Below, in pieces: positions 9,404-19,202 of a stretch of DNA of 64,000 nt. Every line of letters starts with the position of its first letter. The stretch's first letter is position 1. The position numbers and the translations under genes are program-made. The stretch is from an uncultured Roseivirga sp. GTDB taxonomy: Bacteria > Bacteroidota > Bacteroidia > Cytophagales > Cyclobacteriaceae. The notes below the pieces were generated by a model, which saw only the letters and a program-made list of their open reading frames with translations, did no database searches and was not told the origin of the DNA. The DNA lies in the NCBI GenBank assembly GCA_947493005.1, contig CANLOY010000003.1:1-64000 (forward strand), read 5' to 3'.

Positions 9404-10426
9404 ATGTCAGAGCAAGAAAAGAAAGATAAAAAGTTCAGTATGATTATAACCACGAGTATTCATGGTCTGATTATACTACTTTTAGTTTTTTTAGTGGCTT
9501 GGAGAGCACCTGATCCTCCAATTGAAGAATATGGTATTGAATTGAACTTTGGCTTTGAAGAACAGGGTGGCGGAGAAACAGAAAGAGATAATGAAGCACA
9601 GGTAGAAGATACGGAACAAGATACACCTCCCAATGCGGAAGTAGAAACTGAGCAGGTAGAAACCGAAACTCAGGAGACAGATCCAGTTGAAGAGGTTACA
9701 GAAGAAGTTGATCCTGTTGATCCGGTAACGGAAGCCAAGGAAGAGGTAGCCCCCCCTAAAACTGAGGTTGAAGAAATTACCGAAGAACCTCCGGTTGAAG
9801 AAGTGAAGGAGGACCCAGTAATTACTCAGGAAGAAAGTGAGATAAAAGCTGAGGAAAAAAAGGAAGTGGTTGAAGAGAAGAAAGAAGAAGTTGCACCACC
9901 GAAAAAGGAAGAGGTTATAGAAGAAAAGCCACCTGTTGAAGAAAAGAAAGAAGAGGTAAAACCTCAACCGAAACCAAAGCCAACCTTAGATCAAAGGGCT
10001 TTGATGGGAGGTAAAAAGACGAATTCTAAAACAAAAGAAACTGCATCTAACAATCAGGGAATATACCCAGATAAAAAAGGAAATCAGGGAGACCCTGAAG
10101 GGAACAAGAAAACAGATGGGATTAACCCTGATGGATCAGATATCGGAAGTGTGAGTTATAGTCTTGATGGTTGGAAATGGGAGAGACCACCTGCTGAAAA
10201 AGATGACTCTCAAATTGATGGAACAATTAAATTCGCGATAGATGTTGATGATAGAGGCAAAGTAATTAGTGTCTCCATTAGTCGAGGAACAACAATCAGC
10301 GACAATACGATTGTTGAGTTTTACAAGAAGCAAGTGCTTAAGTTGAGCTTCATCCAGACTGACGCATCCAAGGCCCCTGCACCAATCTCCAAAGGAGAAG
10401 TGACATTTGTAATCAAAACGAATTGA
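9404..10426 (+). CDS. tonB: TonB-family energy transducer
   Basis: The 340-residue protein has a short cytoplasmic N-terminus, one membrane helix at about residues 12-33 that includes a conserved-position His, and a long Glu/Pro/Val/Lys-rich periplasmic spacer (about 45-195). The last ~90 residues form a TonB C-terminal-like domain (G-T-I-K-F-A-I-D-V-D-D-R-G-K-V motif). It transmits force from ExbB/ExbD to outer-membrane receptors. The spacer is low complexity, producing spurious antisense open frames. The stop codon lies inside the hairpin terminator at 10415-10452. Confidence 0.9.
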   Translation: MSEQEKKDKKFSMIITTSIHGLIILLLVFLVAWRAPDPPIEEYGIELNFGFEEQGGGETERDNEAQVEDTEQDTPPNAEVETEQVETETQETDPVEEVTEEVDPVDPVTEAKEEVAPPKTEVEEITEEPPVEEVKEDPVITQEESEIKAEEKKEVVEEKKEEVAPPKKEEVIEEKPPVEEKKEEVKPQPKPKPTLDQRALMGGKKTNSKTKETASNNQGIYPDKKGNQGDPEGNKKTDGINPDGSDIGSVSYSLDGWKWERPPAEKDDSQIDGTIKFAIDVDDRGKVISVSISRGTTISDNTIVEFYKKQVLKLSFIQTDASKAPAPISKGEVTFVIKTN

Positions 10427-10452
10427 TGGTTGAGTAACCATCGATTCGTTTT
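10415..10452. terminator. bidirectional terminator between tonB and the DUF2807 gene
   Basis: Nested arms AAACGAAT and GATGGTT pair with AACCATC and ATTCGTTT around a GAGT loop, with an A run on the left and a T run on the right. It overlaps the last codons and stop of tonB and lies just beyond the 3' end of the minus-strand gene ending at 10468, so it serves both convergent genes. Confidence 0.85.
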
Positions 10453-10467
10453 TATAAATTCTTGCAT

Positions 10468-11121
10468 CTAATTAGCATTTATTAGCTTACTAGCACCACT
10501 AGTGCTAGAGATAATAGTCGGTTGACCTTTGTAATAAGCATTTGAAGCACCAGACAAGTCTACGCGTAATTCTTCAGATACAGTAACTCTTAAGCTTCCT
10601 GCTCCGGATATTTTAGCATCTACCTTTTTCGTAAGAAGGCTAAAGCCACGCACTTCACTGGCACCCGATGATCTAACTGTAAGCACATCTACATTTCCAT
10701 TAATGTCGATGTCACTAGCTCCGCTAACTGATAGTGCTAAATCATCTAATATTAAATTTCCCTCACTTCTAAGGTTGGCAGCACCTGACAGTGAAAGTTT
10801 TTGAAAGTCTGGTGCGGTTATATAAACGTTCAAAGTGCCCAGGTTTCTGATGTTTCGATCAATTTCTACTCGTAAAGTACCGTCCATTACATAAGTTTCT
10901 ACTATACCAACAATGTTTTCATGGGTTTCAACCTGAATGCTCTGCTGGCTTCCTTGAGTAATAAATACTTTAGCGGGTACTGAAACCCTCACCGAATGAA
11001 AGTCACCCAGATTTCTGGATTGTGTCACAATTTCACCTCGTCCGTTAATCCCATCTTGGTCGCAGCCACCTATAAAAAGGACTAAAGCGAGTAGAAGTAA
11101 TAATGAGTTTTGCTTTTTCAT
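10468..11121 (-). CDS. DUF2807 (putative auto-transporter adhesin, head-GIN) lipoprotein
   Basis: This 217-residue protein has a lipoprotein signal peptide with the lipobox L-F-I-G-G-C around residues 15-20. The mature part is a right-handed parallel-beta-type repeat, visible as recurring L-S-G-A-x-x-L and S-S-G-A-S motifs, which is the DUF2807/head-GIN family. Family members are outer-surface or periplasmic lipoproteins of unsettled function. It converges with tonB across a shared terminator and is divergent from folC. Confidence 0.85.
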   Translation of the reverse strand: MKKQNSLLLLLALVLFIGGCDQDGINGRGEIVTQSRNLGDFHSVRVSVPAKVFITQGSQQSIQVETHENIVGIVETYVMDGTLRVEIDRNIRNLGTLNVYITAPDFQKLSLSGAANLRSEGNLILDDLALSVSGASDIDINGNVDVLTVRSSGASEVRGFSLLTKKVDAKISGAGSLRVTVSEELRVDLSGASNAYYKGQPTIISSTSGASKLINAN

Positions 11122-11223
11122 GTTGTTTTCATTGAGTTTGTTAATAATATGACGGATGTGAATTGTTGTTCACGTATTTAGACTTTGTATTTCAATTTGA
11201 TTTACTCGGTGTATCTTCGCAGC

Positions 11224-12444
11224 ATGAATTACCAAGAGGCGATCGATTTTTTATTCAATGCCTTGCCCATGTATCAGCGGGTAGGGAATAAAGCCTTTAA
11301 AAAAGATCTTAGTAATACCATTGAATTGTGTAGAGCACTCGATAATCCTCAACATGGATTTAAGAGTATACATGTTGCTGGCACAAATGGAAAAGGGAGT
11401 TCTTCACATATGTTGTCAGCGATTTTACAGTCGGCCGGCTATAGGGTAGGACTATATACTTCACCGCACCTTAAAAACTTTACAGAGCGAATAAGAATTA
11501 ATGGTCAGGAGATAGCAAGAACTGCAGTAGTTGATTTTGTAACCTCAAATAAGTCCATTATTGAACAAATCAGGCCTTCTTTTTTCGAGATGACCGTGGC
11601 TATGGCATTTGATCACTTCGCTAAGGAATCAGTTGATATTGCAGTGATCGAAGTGGGACTGGGTGGAAGGCTGGATTCTACAAATGTAATTACCCCAGAA
11701 GTATCATTAATCACTAACATAGGTTATGATCACATGGACATGCTTGGAGATACACTGCCTCAAATAGCCCTTGAAAAAGCAGGTATTATAAAGCCTGGCG
11801 TTCCTGTAGTAGTCAGTGAACAACAGAGGGAAACGACCCGTGTTTTCCAACAAGTGGCCAAGAAAAAAGCTTCTAAAATATTCTTTACCGAAGATGTTGC
11901 GGATGATTATGATGTAGGTCTATCAGGGAATTATCAACAACAGAACGTTAGAGGAGTACTGAAAACCATTGAAGTGCTTCGCGAGCAAGGGTGGAAAGTT
12001 GCAGATAGTGATATTTCAAATGGCCTCAAAAATGTAGTATCCCTAACCAATCTTAAAGGAAGGTGGTCTGTATTAAAAAATGTTCCTTTAACTATCTGTG
12101 ATACAGGCCATAATAGAGAAGCATTTCAATATATAATAAGCCAAATAGAAGCACTTAATAAACAACAAATCCATATGGTTTTAGGCTTTGTTCAGGATAA
12201 AAACGTAGCTGATCTTTTAAAGATGATTCCAAATGGAGTATCGTTGACCTTTTGCCAATCAACTGTCCCCAGAGCAATGCCCATAAATAAACTAATGAGT
12301 CTGGCTAATGATTTGGGAATTGAGGCAAATCAGATAGTTGATGTTAATCAGGCAATTGAGGAAGTTACAGCAAATGCCAGCAAAGATGATGTGATATTCG
12401 TTGGTGGTAGTACTTTTGTGGTGGCGGAAATAGGAGCGTTATAA
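11224..12444 (+). CDS. folC: bifunctional folylpolyglutamate / dihydrofolate synthase
   Basis: FolC adds glutamate to folates and, in many bacteria, joins dihydropteroate to glutamate. The 406-residue chain shows the Mur-ligase-type P-loop V-A-G-T-N-G-K-G-S-S-S-H near residues 48-59, the L-Y-T-S-P-H-L motif soon after, and a V-G-L-G-G-R-L-D-S-T-N motif in the middle. A longer TTG-initiated frame begins at 11185, but the ATG at 11224 gives the normal N-terminus (N-Y-Q-E-A-I-D-F). A TATCTTCG promoter-like box lies just before it. Its stop abuts the trmB ATG. Confidence 0.93.
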   Translation: MNYQEAIDFLFNALPMYQRVGNKAFKKDLSNTIELCRALDNPQHGFKSIHVAGTNGKGSSSHMLSAILQSAGYRVGLYTSPHLKNFTERIRINGQEIARTAVVDFVTSNKSIIEQIRPSFFEMTVAMAFDHFAKESVDIAVIEVGLGGRLDSTNVITPEVSLITNIGYDHMDMLGDTLPQIALEKAGIIKPGVPVVVSEQQRETTRVFQQVAKKKASKIFFTEDVADDYDVGLSGNYQQQNVRGVLKTIEVLREQGWKVADSDISNGLKNVVSLTNLKGRWSVLKNVPLTICDTGHNREAFQYIISQIEALNKQQIHMVLGFVQDKNVADLLKMIPNGVSLTFCQSTVPRAMPINKLMSLANDLGIEANQIVDVNQAIEEVTANASKDDVIFVGGSTFVVAEIGAL

Positions 12445-13107
12445 ATGACAAGAGCTAAACTGAAACGTTTTGAGGAGAATAAAAGCCTCTCCAATATTCT
12501 ACAGGATACTAACCCGAAGTTTGATAAGATTAAAGGAAACTGGAATAAGTTACATTTCAACAATGAATTCCCTTTAACTGTTGAAATGGGCTGCGGTAAG
12601 GGAGAATATACTGTTGGACTTGCCAGAGAGTTTAAAGACAGGAACTTTGTTGGAGTAGATGTAAAAGGAGATCGTATCTGGGTGGGCAGCAAGCAAGCTA
12701 TTGATGAAGGGTTAGAGCATGTTGCTTTCTTAAGAGCCCAGATTCAACAAATAGATCAGTTTTTTGATAATGGAGAGGTAGATTCGATCTGGATTACTTT
12801 TCCCGATCCAAGACCAAAGGATAGAGACATTAAAAGAAGGCTCACTTCTCCCAGGTTTCTGGAACTGTATAAAAAATTATTAAAACCCGAAGGTCAGGTA
12901 TTCTTTAAAACTGATAATACTGCGTTGTTTGAATACTCCCTGGAAACGTTGAACGAGAGAGAGGATATAACAGGTTTAGCCTATACTTTTGACCTTTATG
13001 ATTCAGAATACATCAATGATCATTTCGGTATCAAGACTAATTTTGAACAGAAGTATCTAGATTTAGGTGAGAAAATCAAATACTTGAAATTCCAATTCAA
13101 ACAATGA
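12445..13107 (+). CDS. trmB: tRNA (guanine-N7)-methyltransferase
   Basis: TrmB methylates G46 of tRNAs using S-adenosylmethionine. The 220-residue protein contains the SAM-binding V-E-M-G-C-G-K-G-E motif at about residues 46-54, and a variant of the family's F-P-D-P-W-P-K signature (F-P-D-P-R-P-K-D-R, with R-R-L soon after), at normal family length. It begins directly after the folC stop and overlaps the PAP2 gene by four bases (ATGA), so the three genes form one operon. Confidence 0.93.
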   Translation: MTRAKLKRFEENKSLSNILQDTNPKFDKIKGNWNKLHFNNEFPLTVEMGCGKGEYTVGLAREFKDRNFVGVDVKGDRIWVGSKQAIDEGLEHVAFLRAQIQQIDQFFDNGEVDSIWITFPDPRPKDRDIKRRLTSPRFLELYKKLLKPEGQVFFKTDNTALFEYSLETLNEREDITGLAYTFDLYDSEYINDHFGIKTNFEQKYLDLGEKIKYLKFQFKQ

Positions 13108-13748
13108 ACAAATCAGAGCTTTTCGGTAGAAGTATTAATTGGTTAACTGCCCTATACTTTATTGTTTTTGGTATTGTTCTCGTGCTCACTGCACATGGAG
13201 ATATTGTATTGTGGTTTAATGCAAGACATAATTCCACCTTAGATATATTCTTTAAGTACTGGACTTATCTTGGAGATGGAGCTGTATTGGGAGTGCTTGG
13301 TCTGGTACTGTTACTTACCAATTACTATCGATTTTTCGTCTGTATGCTTGCGGTAGCTTTTCAGACATTGTTGGTTCATATTTTTAAACAATGGATTTCG
13401 GCTGGAGAGCCTCGTCCTAAGACCTTCTTTGCCGATCAATTGGATCAACTGAATTTTGTTGAAGGTGTTACTGTAAGAGGATATGATAGCTTTCCTTCAG
13501 GACATACAGCTTCAGCTTTTGTGTTGTTTTTCTTCCTTATTACGATAGTTAAGAATGAGCTTCTGAAAGTAATACTCTTTATTACTGCCGTACTGGTTGG
13601 ACTATCACGGATTTACCTTATTCAACATTTTGCCCGAGATGTATATGTAGGCAGTGTTTTTGGGGTGATATCTGTTATAGCAGCATGGTTCATTTTGAAA
13701 CACAAGGAGGGTAATGAAAAACTACAAAGAGGACTTTTGAGAAGGTAA
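13104..13748 (+). CDS. PAP2-family membrane phosphatase
   Basis: This 214-residue protein has about six membrane helices and the three conserved phosphatase motifs: K...E-P-R-P near residues 97-107, F-P-S-G-H-T near 130-135, and S-R-I-Y...H-F-A-R-D near 172-185. These supply the phosphate-binding residues and the catalytic His pair and Asp. Family members dephosphorylate lipid phosphates such as undecaprenyl pyrophosphate or phosphatidic acid; the substrate here cannot be read. Its ATG overlaps the trmB stop by four bases. The 3' end nearly meets the convergent glycosyltransferase gene. Confidence 0.88.
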   Translation: MNKSELFGRSINWLTALYFIVFGIVLVLTAHGDIVLWFNARHNSTLDIFFKYWTYLGDGAVLGVLGLVLLLTNYYRFFVCMLAVAFQTLLVHIFKQWISAGEPRPKTFFADQLDQLNFVEGVTVRGYDSFPSGHTASAFVLFFFLITIVKNELLKVILFITAVLVGLSRIYLIQHFARDVYVGSVFGVISVIAAWFILKHKEGNEKLQRGLLRR

Positions 13749-13750
13749 AG

Positions 13751-15334
13751 CTATCTTTTAGATCGATCCCACTGCATTATCAATGTCGTAGGGTTTTCAA
13801 ATAAGTCTCTGGATTCTGATTTATAAGTTAAGCCTGGCAGTTCTTCTAACTCTTCTCTAAAGGAAGTTCTGGAGATGATATAGCCTTTCTCATGTTTTAG
13901 CATCTCTGCTTGAATCTTAGAAACATCATTGTATCGTTTAACGACTCTTTCTAGCTCAAATACAAAAGCTGGGTTGATTCGTTTGTATGAGATAAAATGC
14001 GCTGTTTGGTCCAGCTCGGGTAAAAGTGCTCTTACTGGGTTCTTCGCGTCTACTTTTGGAAAAATCAAATGAAAGAAAAGTAAGATGACCACTAACCAAG
14101 CTGCTACATTAGTTCTTAATACTGCCTCGATGTTCTTTTTAATTAATCCTTGATATAAGATAGCAAGCCCCGCAAGGCTAAGAATAACAAAATAGTAGCT
14201 CAGCTCAGTGAGCTCAAAAATGGTTTTATCTCCCTCTATACCGAAGTAAATCCCAACTGGAAATCCAATTAAGAGAATAGCGTACAGTATCAAACCGATA
14301 CGGTTACCTAAGCTATCAAACCAATTGGCTTTAACCTGACTAATATAAACACCCACTAGTACTGCTAACAGAGGATATGAAGGAACAGTATAGTTTGGAA
14401 GCTTTGTACTGGAAGAGGCAAAAAACACTACAATCACAAGTACCGCCAAACCACAATAAAGCAGCGAATCTTCCTTTCTGTTTTTATAGGTATGCTTTAA
14501 AGACTGAAATACAAAAGGTAAATAAGTGAGCATTCCTAGGACAAAGACAAAAGCAAAGGTTAGTAAAAAAAGCCCTTCATGACCTTCCATAGCATCAGAG
14601 TACCTTGAAAGATTATGCTTAAAAAAGAATTCATCTGTCCATACACCATTAGTAGCTTTGTGTACTTGCCAGTACCACGGAAATGCCACAAGTAGGGAAA
14701 GGAGAATTCCACCGAAAGGCTGAAGTCTCCATATGGTTTTCCATTTAAAGTCCCTTTTCAGGATCAGAAATAAAAAAGCGGTAATGCCAGGTAATGCCAG
14801 TGCAATAGGACCTTTTGTTAATAAGCCACATCCAATAGCGAAGTAGTAGGAGAATAACTGCCATCGATTTCTTGTCTTATACGCTTCATAAAATGAGAAA
14901 AAAGCCCATGTAGTAAAGAATATCAGATACGGGTCGGGCACCGACATGTGGAACTGAAGATTAAAATGTAGAGAGGCGATGAGTACCAAGGCACTGTTGA
15001 TGGCTGCCTTTTGGCTGAAATGTCTTCGGACAAACAGGAATGTCATCAGTATGGTGAGCACCCCAAATAAAGAAGAGAAGAAGCGGGCTCCAAACGCGTT
15101 TACACCAAATAAGCTATAGCCTGCAGACATAAAGAAATAATGTAGAGATGGTTTGTCTGTTCTCAGTTCACCATTATAATAGGGGACAATATAGTTGCCA
15201 CTCTCAAACATTGCACGGGCAGCTTCAGCGTTCTTTGCCTCATCCAATGCGTAAACATCAAGCCCTCCAATGTTGGCATAAGAAACGGCTATGGCCAGTG
15301 CAACAATAATTACAAGAGAGAGCTGTTTATTCAT
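13751..15334 (-). CDS. ArnT/PMT-type integral-membrane glycosyltransferase
   Basis: The chain is about 527 residues with roughly 12 membrane helices. The first luminal loop carries the D-E-A-K-N-A-E-A-A-R motif with the acidic residues typical of the PMT/ArnT family, followed by the G-E-L-R-T-D-K-P-S-L-H-Y motif. Such enzymes use polyprenyl-phosphate sugars to modify lipids or proteins on the periplasmic side. I place the start at the ATG at 15334, directly before the first membrane helix, and not at 15373. It lies next to a GT2 gene that could supply polyprenyl-linked sugar. Confidence 0.85.
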   Translation of the reverse strand: MNKQLSLVIIVALAIAVSYANIGGLDVYALDEAKNAEAARAMFESGNYIVPYYNGELRTDKPSLHYFFMSAGYSLFGVNAFGARFFSSLFGVLTILMTFLFVRRHFSQKAAINSALVLIASLHFNLQFHMSVPDPYLIFFTTWAFFSFYEAYKTRNRWQLFSYYFAIGCGLLTKGPIALALPGITAFLFLILKRDFKWKTIWRLQPFGGILLSLLVAFPWYWQVHKATNGVWTDEFFFKHNLSRYSDAMEGHEGLFLLTFAFVFVLGMLTYLPFVFQSLKHTYKNRKEDSLLYCGLAVLVIVVFFASSSTKLPNYTVPSYPLLAVLVGVYISQVKANWFDSLGNRIGLILYAILLIGFPVGIYFGIEGDKTIFELTELSYYFVILSLAGLAILYQGLIKKNIEAVLRTNVAAWLVVILLFFHLIFPKVDAKNPVRALLPELDQTAHFISYKRINPAFVFELERVVKRYNDVSKIQAEMLKHEKGYIISRTSFREELEELPGLTYKSESRDLFENPTTLIMQWDRSKR

Positions 15335-15498
15335 AAGTCGCAAAGCTAAACAATTGTGTTTGATTAGCGTCAATTTGATATGTGCCTAATTTAAGGATAA
15401 AGCCGTATTAAGGTTAATTTAGATTATGATTTGATGTACTGAGAGAGTGTTAGGTATTTGAGGAAGAACTGTTTTACTTTGCAATTCAAATTTTGAGT

Positions 15499-16452
15499 AT
15501 GAAGCTATCGGTTGTTGTTACCGTCTATAATGAAGAAGATAATGTAATTCCATTGTGTCATAAAGAATATGAGGCACTCGAAGGAATTGATTACGAATTG
15601 ATTTTGGTTGATGATGGTTCTACTGACAAAACGGTTGAAAATGCCAAATCAGTAGCCAATGAAAGAACCAAAATCCTGATCTTTAATAAGAATTATGGTC
15701 AGAGTACCGCTATGTCTGCGGGTATTGCTGAAGCTAAGGGCGAGTACATTGTGACCATGGATGGTGATTTACAGAATGACCCAGCCGATATTCCTACAAT
15801 GATGGCCAAACTGGAAGAGTCGGGTATGGATGTGGTTGCGGGTGTCAGAGCAAACCGAAAAGATGGTTTCGTACTAAGAAAATTCCCAAGTAAAATTGCC
15901 AACTGGATCATTAGAAATACTACAGATGTCAGACTAACTGATTACGGTTGTTCACTGAGAATTTACAAAAGCGATATAGCCAAGAATCTGGGGCTTTATG
16001 GCGAATTGCATCGTTTTATTCCGGTACTGGCTAAGCTGCAAGGTGCCAGAATGACCGAGGTAGATGTAAATCATCATGCTCGAATTCATGGTGAGTCAAA
16101 GTATGGTATTAACAGGACATTCAAAGTAATGGCCGACTTGATACTTATGATTTTCTTCCAGAAGTACCTTAGAAGACCGATGCATCTTTTTGGAGGCCTT
16201 GGAATTATCACTTTTGGTATTGGTTTCCTTATTGACCTTTACCTCGTTATTTACAAGTTCGCTACCGGTGCAGATATTTGGGGAAGGCCGCTGTTGCTTT
16301 TAGGCAGTATCCTTATTCTGGCTGGTATACAGTTTGTCACTGTAGGAATCATAGCCGAGATAATGATGCGAACCTATTATGAGTCTCAAAACAAAACAGT
16401 CTATAGGCTGAAAGAAACCTACATTGGACAAGCGAACCAAGAAATGGCTTAA
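15499..16452 (+). CDS. GT2 glycosyltransferase of the DPM1/GtrB type
   Basis: The 317-residue protein has an N-terminal GT-A domain with V-V-V-T-V-Y-N-E-E at residues 5-13, L-V-D-D-G-S-T-D near 36-43 and M-D-G-D-L-Q-N-D-P near 88-96 (the metal-binding D-x-D region). Two C-terminal membrane helices lie near residues 232-300. This layout matches enzymes that transfer sugar from a nucleotide donor to polyprenyl phosphate. The ATG at 15499 is preferred over a TTG two codons earlier. It overlaps the next gene by 29 bases, suggesting coupled expression. Confidence 0.9.
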   Translation: MKLSVVVTVYNEEDNVIPLCHKEYEALEGIDYELILVDDGSTDKTVENAKSVANERTKILIFNKNYGQSTAMSAGIAEAKGEYIVTMDGDLQNDPADIPTMMAKLEESGMDVVAGVRANRKDGFVLRKFPSKIANWIIRNTTDVRLTDYGCSLRIYKSDIAKNLGLYGELHRFIPVLAKLQGARMTEVDVNHHARIHGESKYGINRTFKVMADLILMIFFQKYLRRPMHLFGGLGIITFGIGFLIDLYLVIYKFATGADIWGRPLLLLGSILILAGIQFVTVGIIAEIMMRTYYESQNKTVYRLKETYIGQANQEMA

Positions 16453-17290
16453 AGTTGGTCTTCAACTGGTTATTGCAGCCGTTGCCATCTACTTTGTTTT
16501 AAAAGAGATTGATGTTGACGAGCTCAAATCTGTATTATCTAAGGCCAATCCTCTTTGGCTGCTACTGGCGTTTCTGGCCTTTAATGTGTCTAAAATCCTA
16601 AGTGCTTTTAGACTTAACTATTTCTTCAGAGCTCTTGGACTTCAACTGAATGAAAAGTATAACCTGAAACTGTACTATCTGGGAATGCTATACAACCAGT
16701 TTCTTCCCGGAGGAATAGGAGGGGATGGCTACAAAGTCTATCTGTTAAACAAGCTATACAAGACACCATTAAAAGGACTGATTGCAGCAACCTTACTGGA
16801 TAGAATCAGTGGGGTAGTAGCGCTTGGTTTTCTGGCTTTTGGTTTAGGTTTGATGGGTTCTGCAAAAGAAGCGCTTACTCCTTATGGTTTTCTGCTTTGG
16901 GTCGGCTTAATAGTAGCATATCCGGCATACTATGTGTTGGTTCATTTTGTATTCCCTACTTATAAAAAGGTCAATCACATTACCAATATACAAGCACTGG
17001 GAGTTCAGGGTCTGCAACTTGTTTGTGCTTATCTTATACTGAAATCTATTGGTGTAGAAGCGGGATATGTTGATTACTTAACACTATTTCTAGTTACTTC
17101 TGTGGCCGCTTCATTGCCCATTTCTCTACCTGGAGGTATAGGTATCAGAGAGGCTATATTTGCCTTTGGTTATTCATACTTCATGATTGAGCAAACATCA
17201 TCCGTTGCACTAGCTTCGCTATTTTTTCTGATAACTCTGGTGAGCTCTACTGTAGGTGTTTTGTTTTTAAGACTTCGCTCTTCTCTATAA
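16424..17290 (+). CDS. LPG-synthase/UPF0104-family integral membrane protein
   Basis: This 288-residue protein has about eight membrane segments and the family motif L-P-G-G-I-G-G-D-G-Y near residues 89-98, plus a second G-G-I-G-I-R-E-A region near 240-247. It belongs to the lysylphosphatidylglycerol-synthase transmembrane (flippase-like) family, often found beside polyprenyl-sugar glycosyltransferases. The only start candidate after the upstream in-frame stop is a TTG at 16424, inside the preceding gene, and the basic M-D-K-R-T-K-K-W start fits the positive-inside rule. A role in lipid-linked sugar transport is inferred. Confidence 0.82.
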   Translation: MDKRTKKWLKVGLQLVIAAVAIYFVLKEIDVDELKSVLSKANPLWLLLAFLAFNVSKILSAFRLNYFFRALGLQLNEKYNLKLYYLGMLYNQFLPGGIGGDGYKVYLLNKLYKTPLKGLIAATLLDRISGVVALGFLAFGLGLMGSAKEALTPYGFLLWVGLIVAYPAYYVLVHFVFPTYKKVNHITNIQALGVQGLQLVCAYLILKSIGVEAGYVDYLTLFLVTSVAASLPISLPGGIGIREAIFAFGYSYFMIEQTSSVALASLFFLITLVSSTVGVLFLRLRSSL

Positions 17291-17344
17291 CCCTTTTTAA
17301 ATTATATTTGTCAGCAAAACAGTTATATAGAACTCCAGTATCTC

Positions 17345-19159
17345 GTGAAAAGAATATTGTACACTACTCTCCTTTTTATAGCCGCATTTACCGTGACTAA
17401 TGCGCAGATTACTCCTAAAAAGCTTATAAAGGAACATAAGAAGTCATATAAGCCTTATAATGATGCTAATCAGTTTAAACCTAGTTTTGCAACCTTGACA
17501 GCATCTATGAGAATGGGTGATTTTGAGTTTAATGCTGTTTTCTACTCAAAAGGAGATTCGAGTAGATACGACATGGAGTTAATGGGAACTCAGTTTTATG
17601 AGGTAAATCTGGATACATTGTCTTGGTCATATAATCCTATGACCAAAGAATTCGAGTTTAGTAGAGGAAGGGGTAATTCCATGGGCTTCATAGAAACAGG
17701 CATGCAAGATGATCAGAATAATTTGGAGTTTTTTCTTGCGGATGGCTGGGAACCTGATAGAGTAGAGCCTGTAAAACTTGATTCGATTGAGTCTTATAAA
17801 CTTATGCTCAGCAAAGATGAGGGTACTCCCGTTGAACTCTTCTTTGACAAACAGAATTACTACTTGATTGGAGTTAAAAGCTCTACGAAACACGTATACT
17901 ATTTGAATTATAAGGAAATTGACTCCTATTTACTACCAAGTATCTTTATTGATAAGGATAATGAAAGTGGGGAGATGATTTTGGCAATTGAAAAATATGA
18001 TTTTCACACCCCTATAGATGATTCATTGTTTGTAATGTCAGAAGAGGTTCGAAAAGCTTATTCAGAATTTCTTAAGCCAGAGAATAATAGTTTTAATAAA
18101 GTTCAACAGTTATACGATTCGGGAAAAGCTCTTGTTAGCGATGGAAATCCTAACGAAGGGATTAAGAAGTTTAATGAGGCTTTGAAGCTCAATAGTAAGG
18201 ATGTGGTAGTCTTGAATGCTCGAGGATTAGCATTTCTGGATATCCAAGATTATTACAGTGCTATAGCTGACTTTAAAAGGGCAATTGAGTTAAGTAATCA
18301 ACCAAAAGCGGAATACTTTAACAATCTTGGGCTCACTAAGTACTATTTAGGAGATAATAAAGGAGCTCTGAAAGATTATGATCAGGCACTTAAAATTGAT
18401 TCTACAAATTCAACGATCTACGCTAACCTAGGTTTGCTTCAAATTAGAAACGAAAAATACGAGGATGCAGAATTGAATTATAATAAGGCTCTGGAACTTG
18501 ACTCTACAAGTGCAATGAGTGTCTATTATAGAGCATTCGTAAGATCACAACAAGGTAAATATAATGGAGCTGATGCAGATTATAAAATAGCTCATGACAT
18601 GGGAGTAGAAGGGGCTGCATTTGACAATTACTGGGGTGTAGCTAAATACCAGCTTGAAGATTATGATTCTGCACTTATACTATTTGAAAAGGCCTACCAG
18701 CAAGATAGTTCTGACGTGCAATATTTAATTAATCAGGCAGACACTCATAAGCAATTTGAAAATGGATATACCAAAGTGGTTGATATTTACTCTTCATTGA
18801 TCGAAAAAGACACCATTAGTTCAAAGTATTATGCTGAAAGAGCGTTAGCTCACTATGAACTTGCATTGTATAAAGCTGCCAGAAGAGATATTGACAAAGC
18901 CATAGCGTTATATAATGAGAATGCCCTGTACTATGATTATAGAGCTTACATTAAAGAATACTCTGGCGATTATACAGGAGCAATTGAGGATTTTACTCTG
19001 TCATTGAATTTAGAGCAGGATCCAAATATTTACTACAGAAGAGGATTGGCCAAAATGAATATCAGCAATAAGTTTGATGCTTGTAAGGACTTTAAAAAAG
19101 CATCAGAACTGGGGGACGAAAATGGTAAGGCCGCGTTAGTAGAGCATTGCAAACTCTGA
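17345..19159 (+). CDS. secreted protein: LolA-like N-terminal region fused to TPR repeats
   Basis: This 604-residue protein has a signal peptide (cleavage near the N-A-Q at residues 19-21). Residues ~25-235 resemble the LolA/LolB half-barrel fold in their string of short strands (a guess from pattern only). At least seven TPR units follow from about residue 250, with A-I-x-D-F-x-x-A-I-x-L signatures. Start is a GTG at 17345; no closer ATG gives a signal peptide. It is probably periplasmic. It may capture or pass lipoproteins and gather partners by its TPRs, but this is inference. Confidence 0.75.
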   Translation: MKRILYTTLLFIAAFTVTNAQITPKKLIKEHKKSYKPYNDANQFKPSFATLTASMRMGDFEFNAVFYSKGDSSRYDMELMGTQFYEVNLDTLSWSYNPMTKEFEFSRGRGNSMGFIETGMQDDQNNLEFFLADGWEPDRVEPVKLDSIESYKLMLSKDEGTPVELFFDKQNYYLIGVKSSTKHVYYLNYKEIDSYLLPSIFIDKDNESGEMILAIEKYDFHTPIDDSLFVMSEEVRKAYSEFLKPENNSFNKVQQLYDSGKALVSDGNPNEGIKKFNEALKLNSKDVVVLNARGLAFLDIQDYYSAIADFKRAIELSNQPKAEYFNNLGLTKYYLGDNKGALKDYDQALKIDSTNSTIYANLGLLQIRNEKYEDAELNYNKALELDSTSAMSVYYRAFVRSQQGKYNGADADYKIAHDMGVEGAAFDNYWGVAKYQLEDYDSALILFEKAYQQDSSDVQYLINQADTHKQFENGYTKVVDIYSSLIEKDTISSKYYAERALAHYELALYKAARRDIDKAIALYNENALYYDYRAYIKEYSGDYTGAIEDFTLSLNLEQDPNIYYRRGLAKMNISNKFDACKDFKKASELGDENGKAALVEHCKL

Positions 19160-19202
19160 AATTCACGAATGGACTGTACTTGGTAAAGGATAAAGACCTT
19201 TG

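Noticed and set aside
9491..9967. 158-residue Phe/Leu-rich minus-strand frame inside tonB
   Set aside because: It is the antisense of the Glu/Lys/Pro codon-rich TonB spacer; composition alone explains it.
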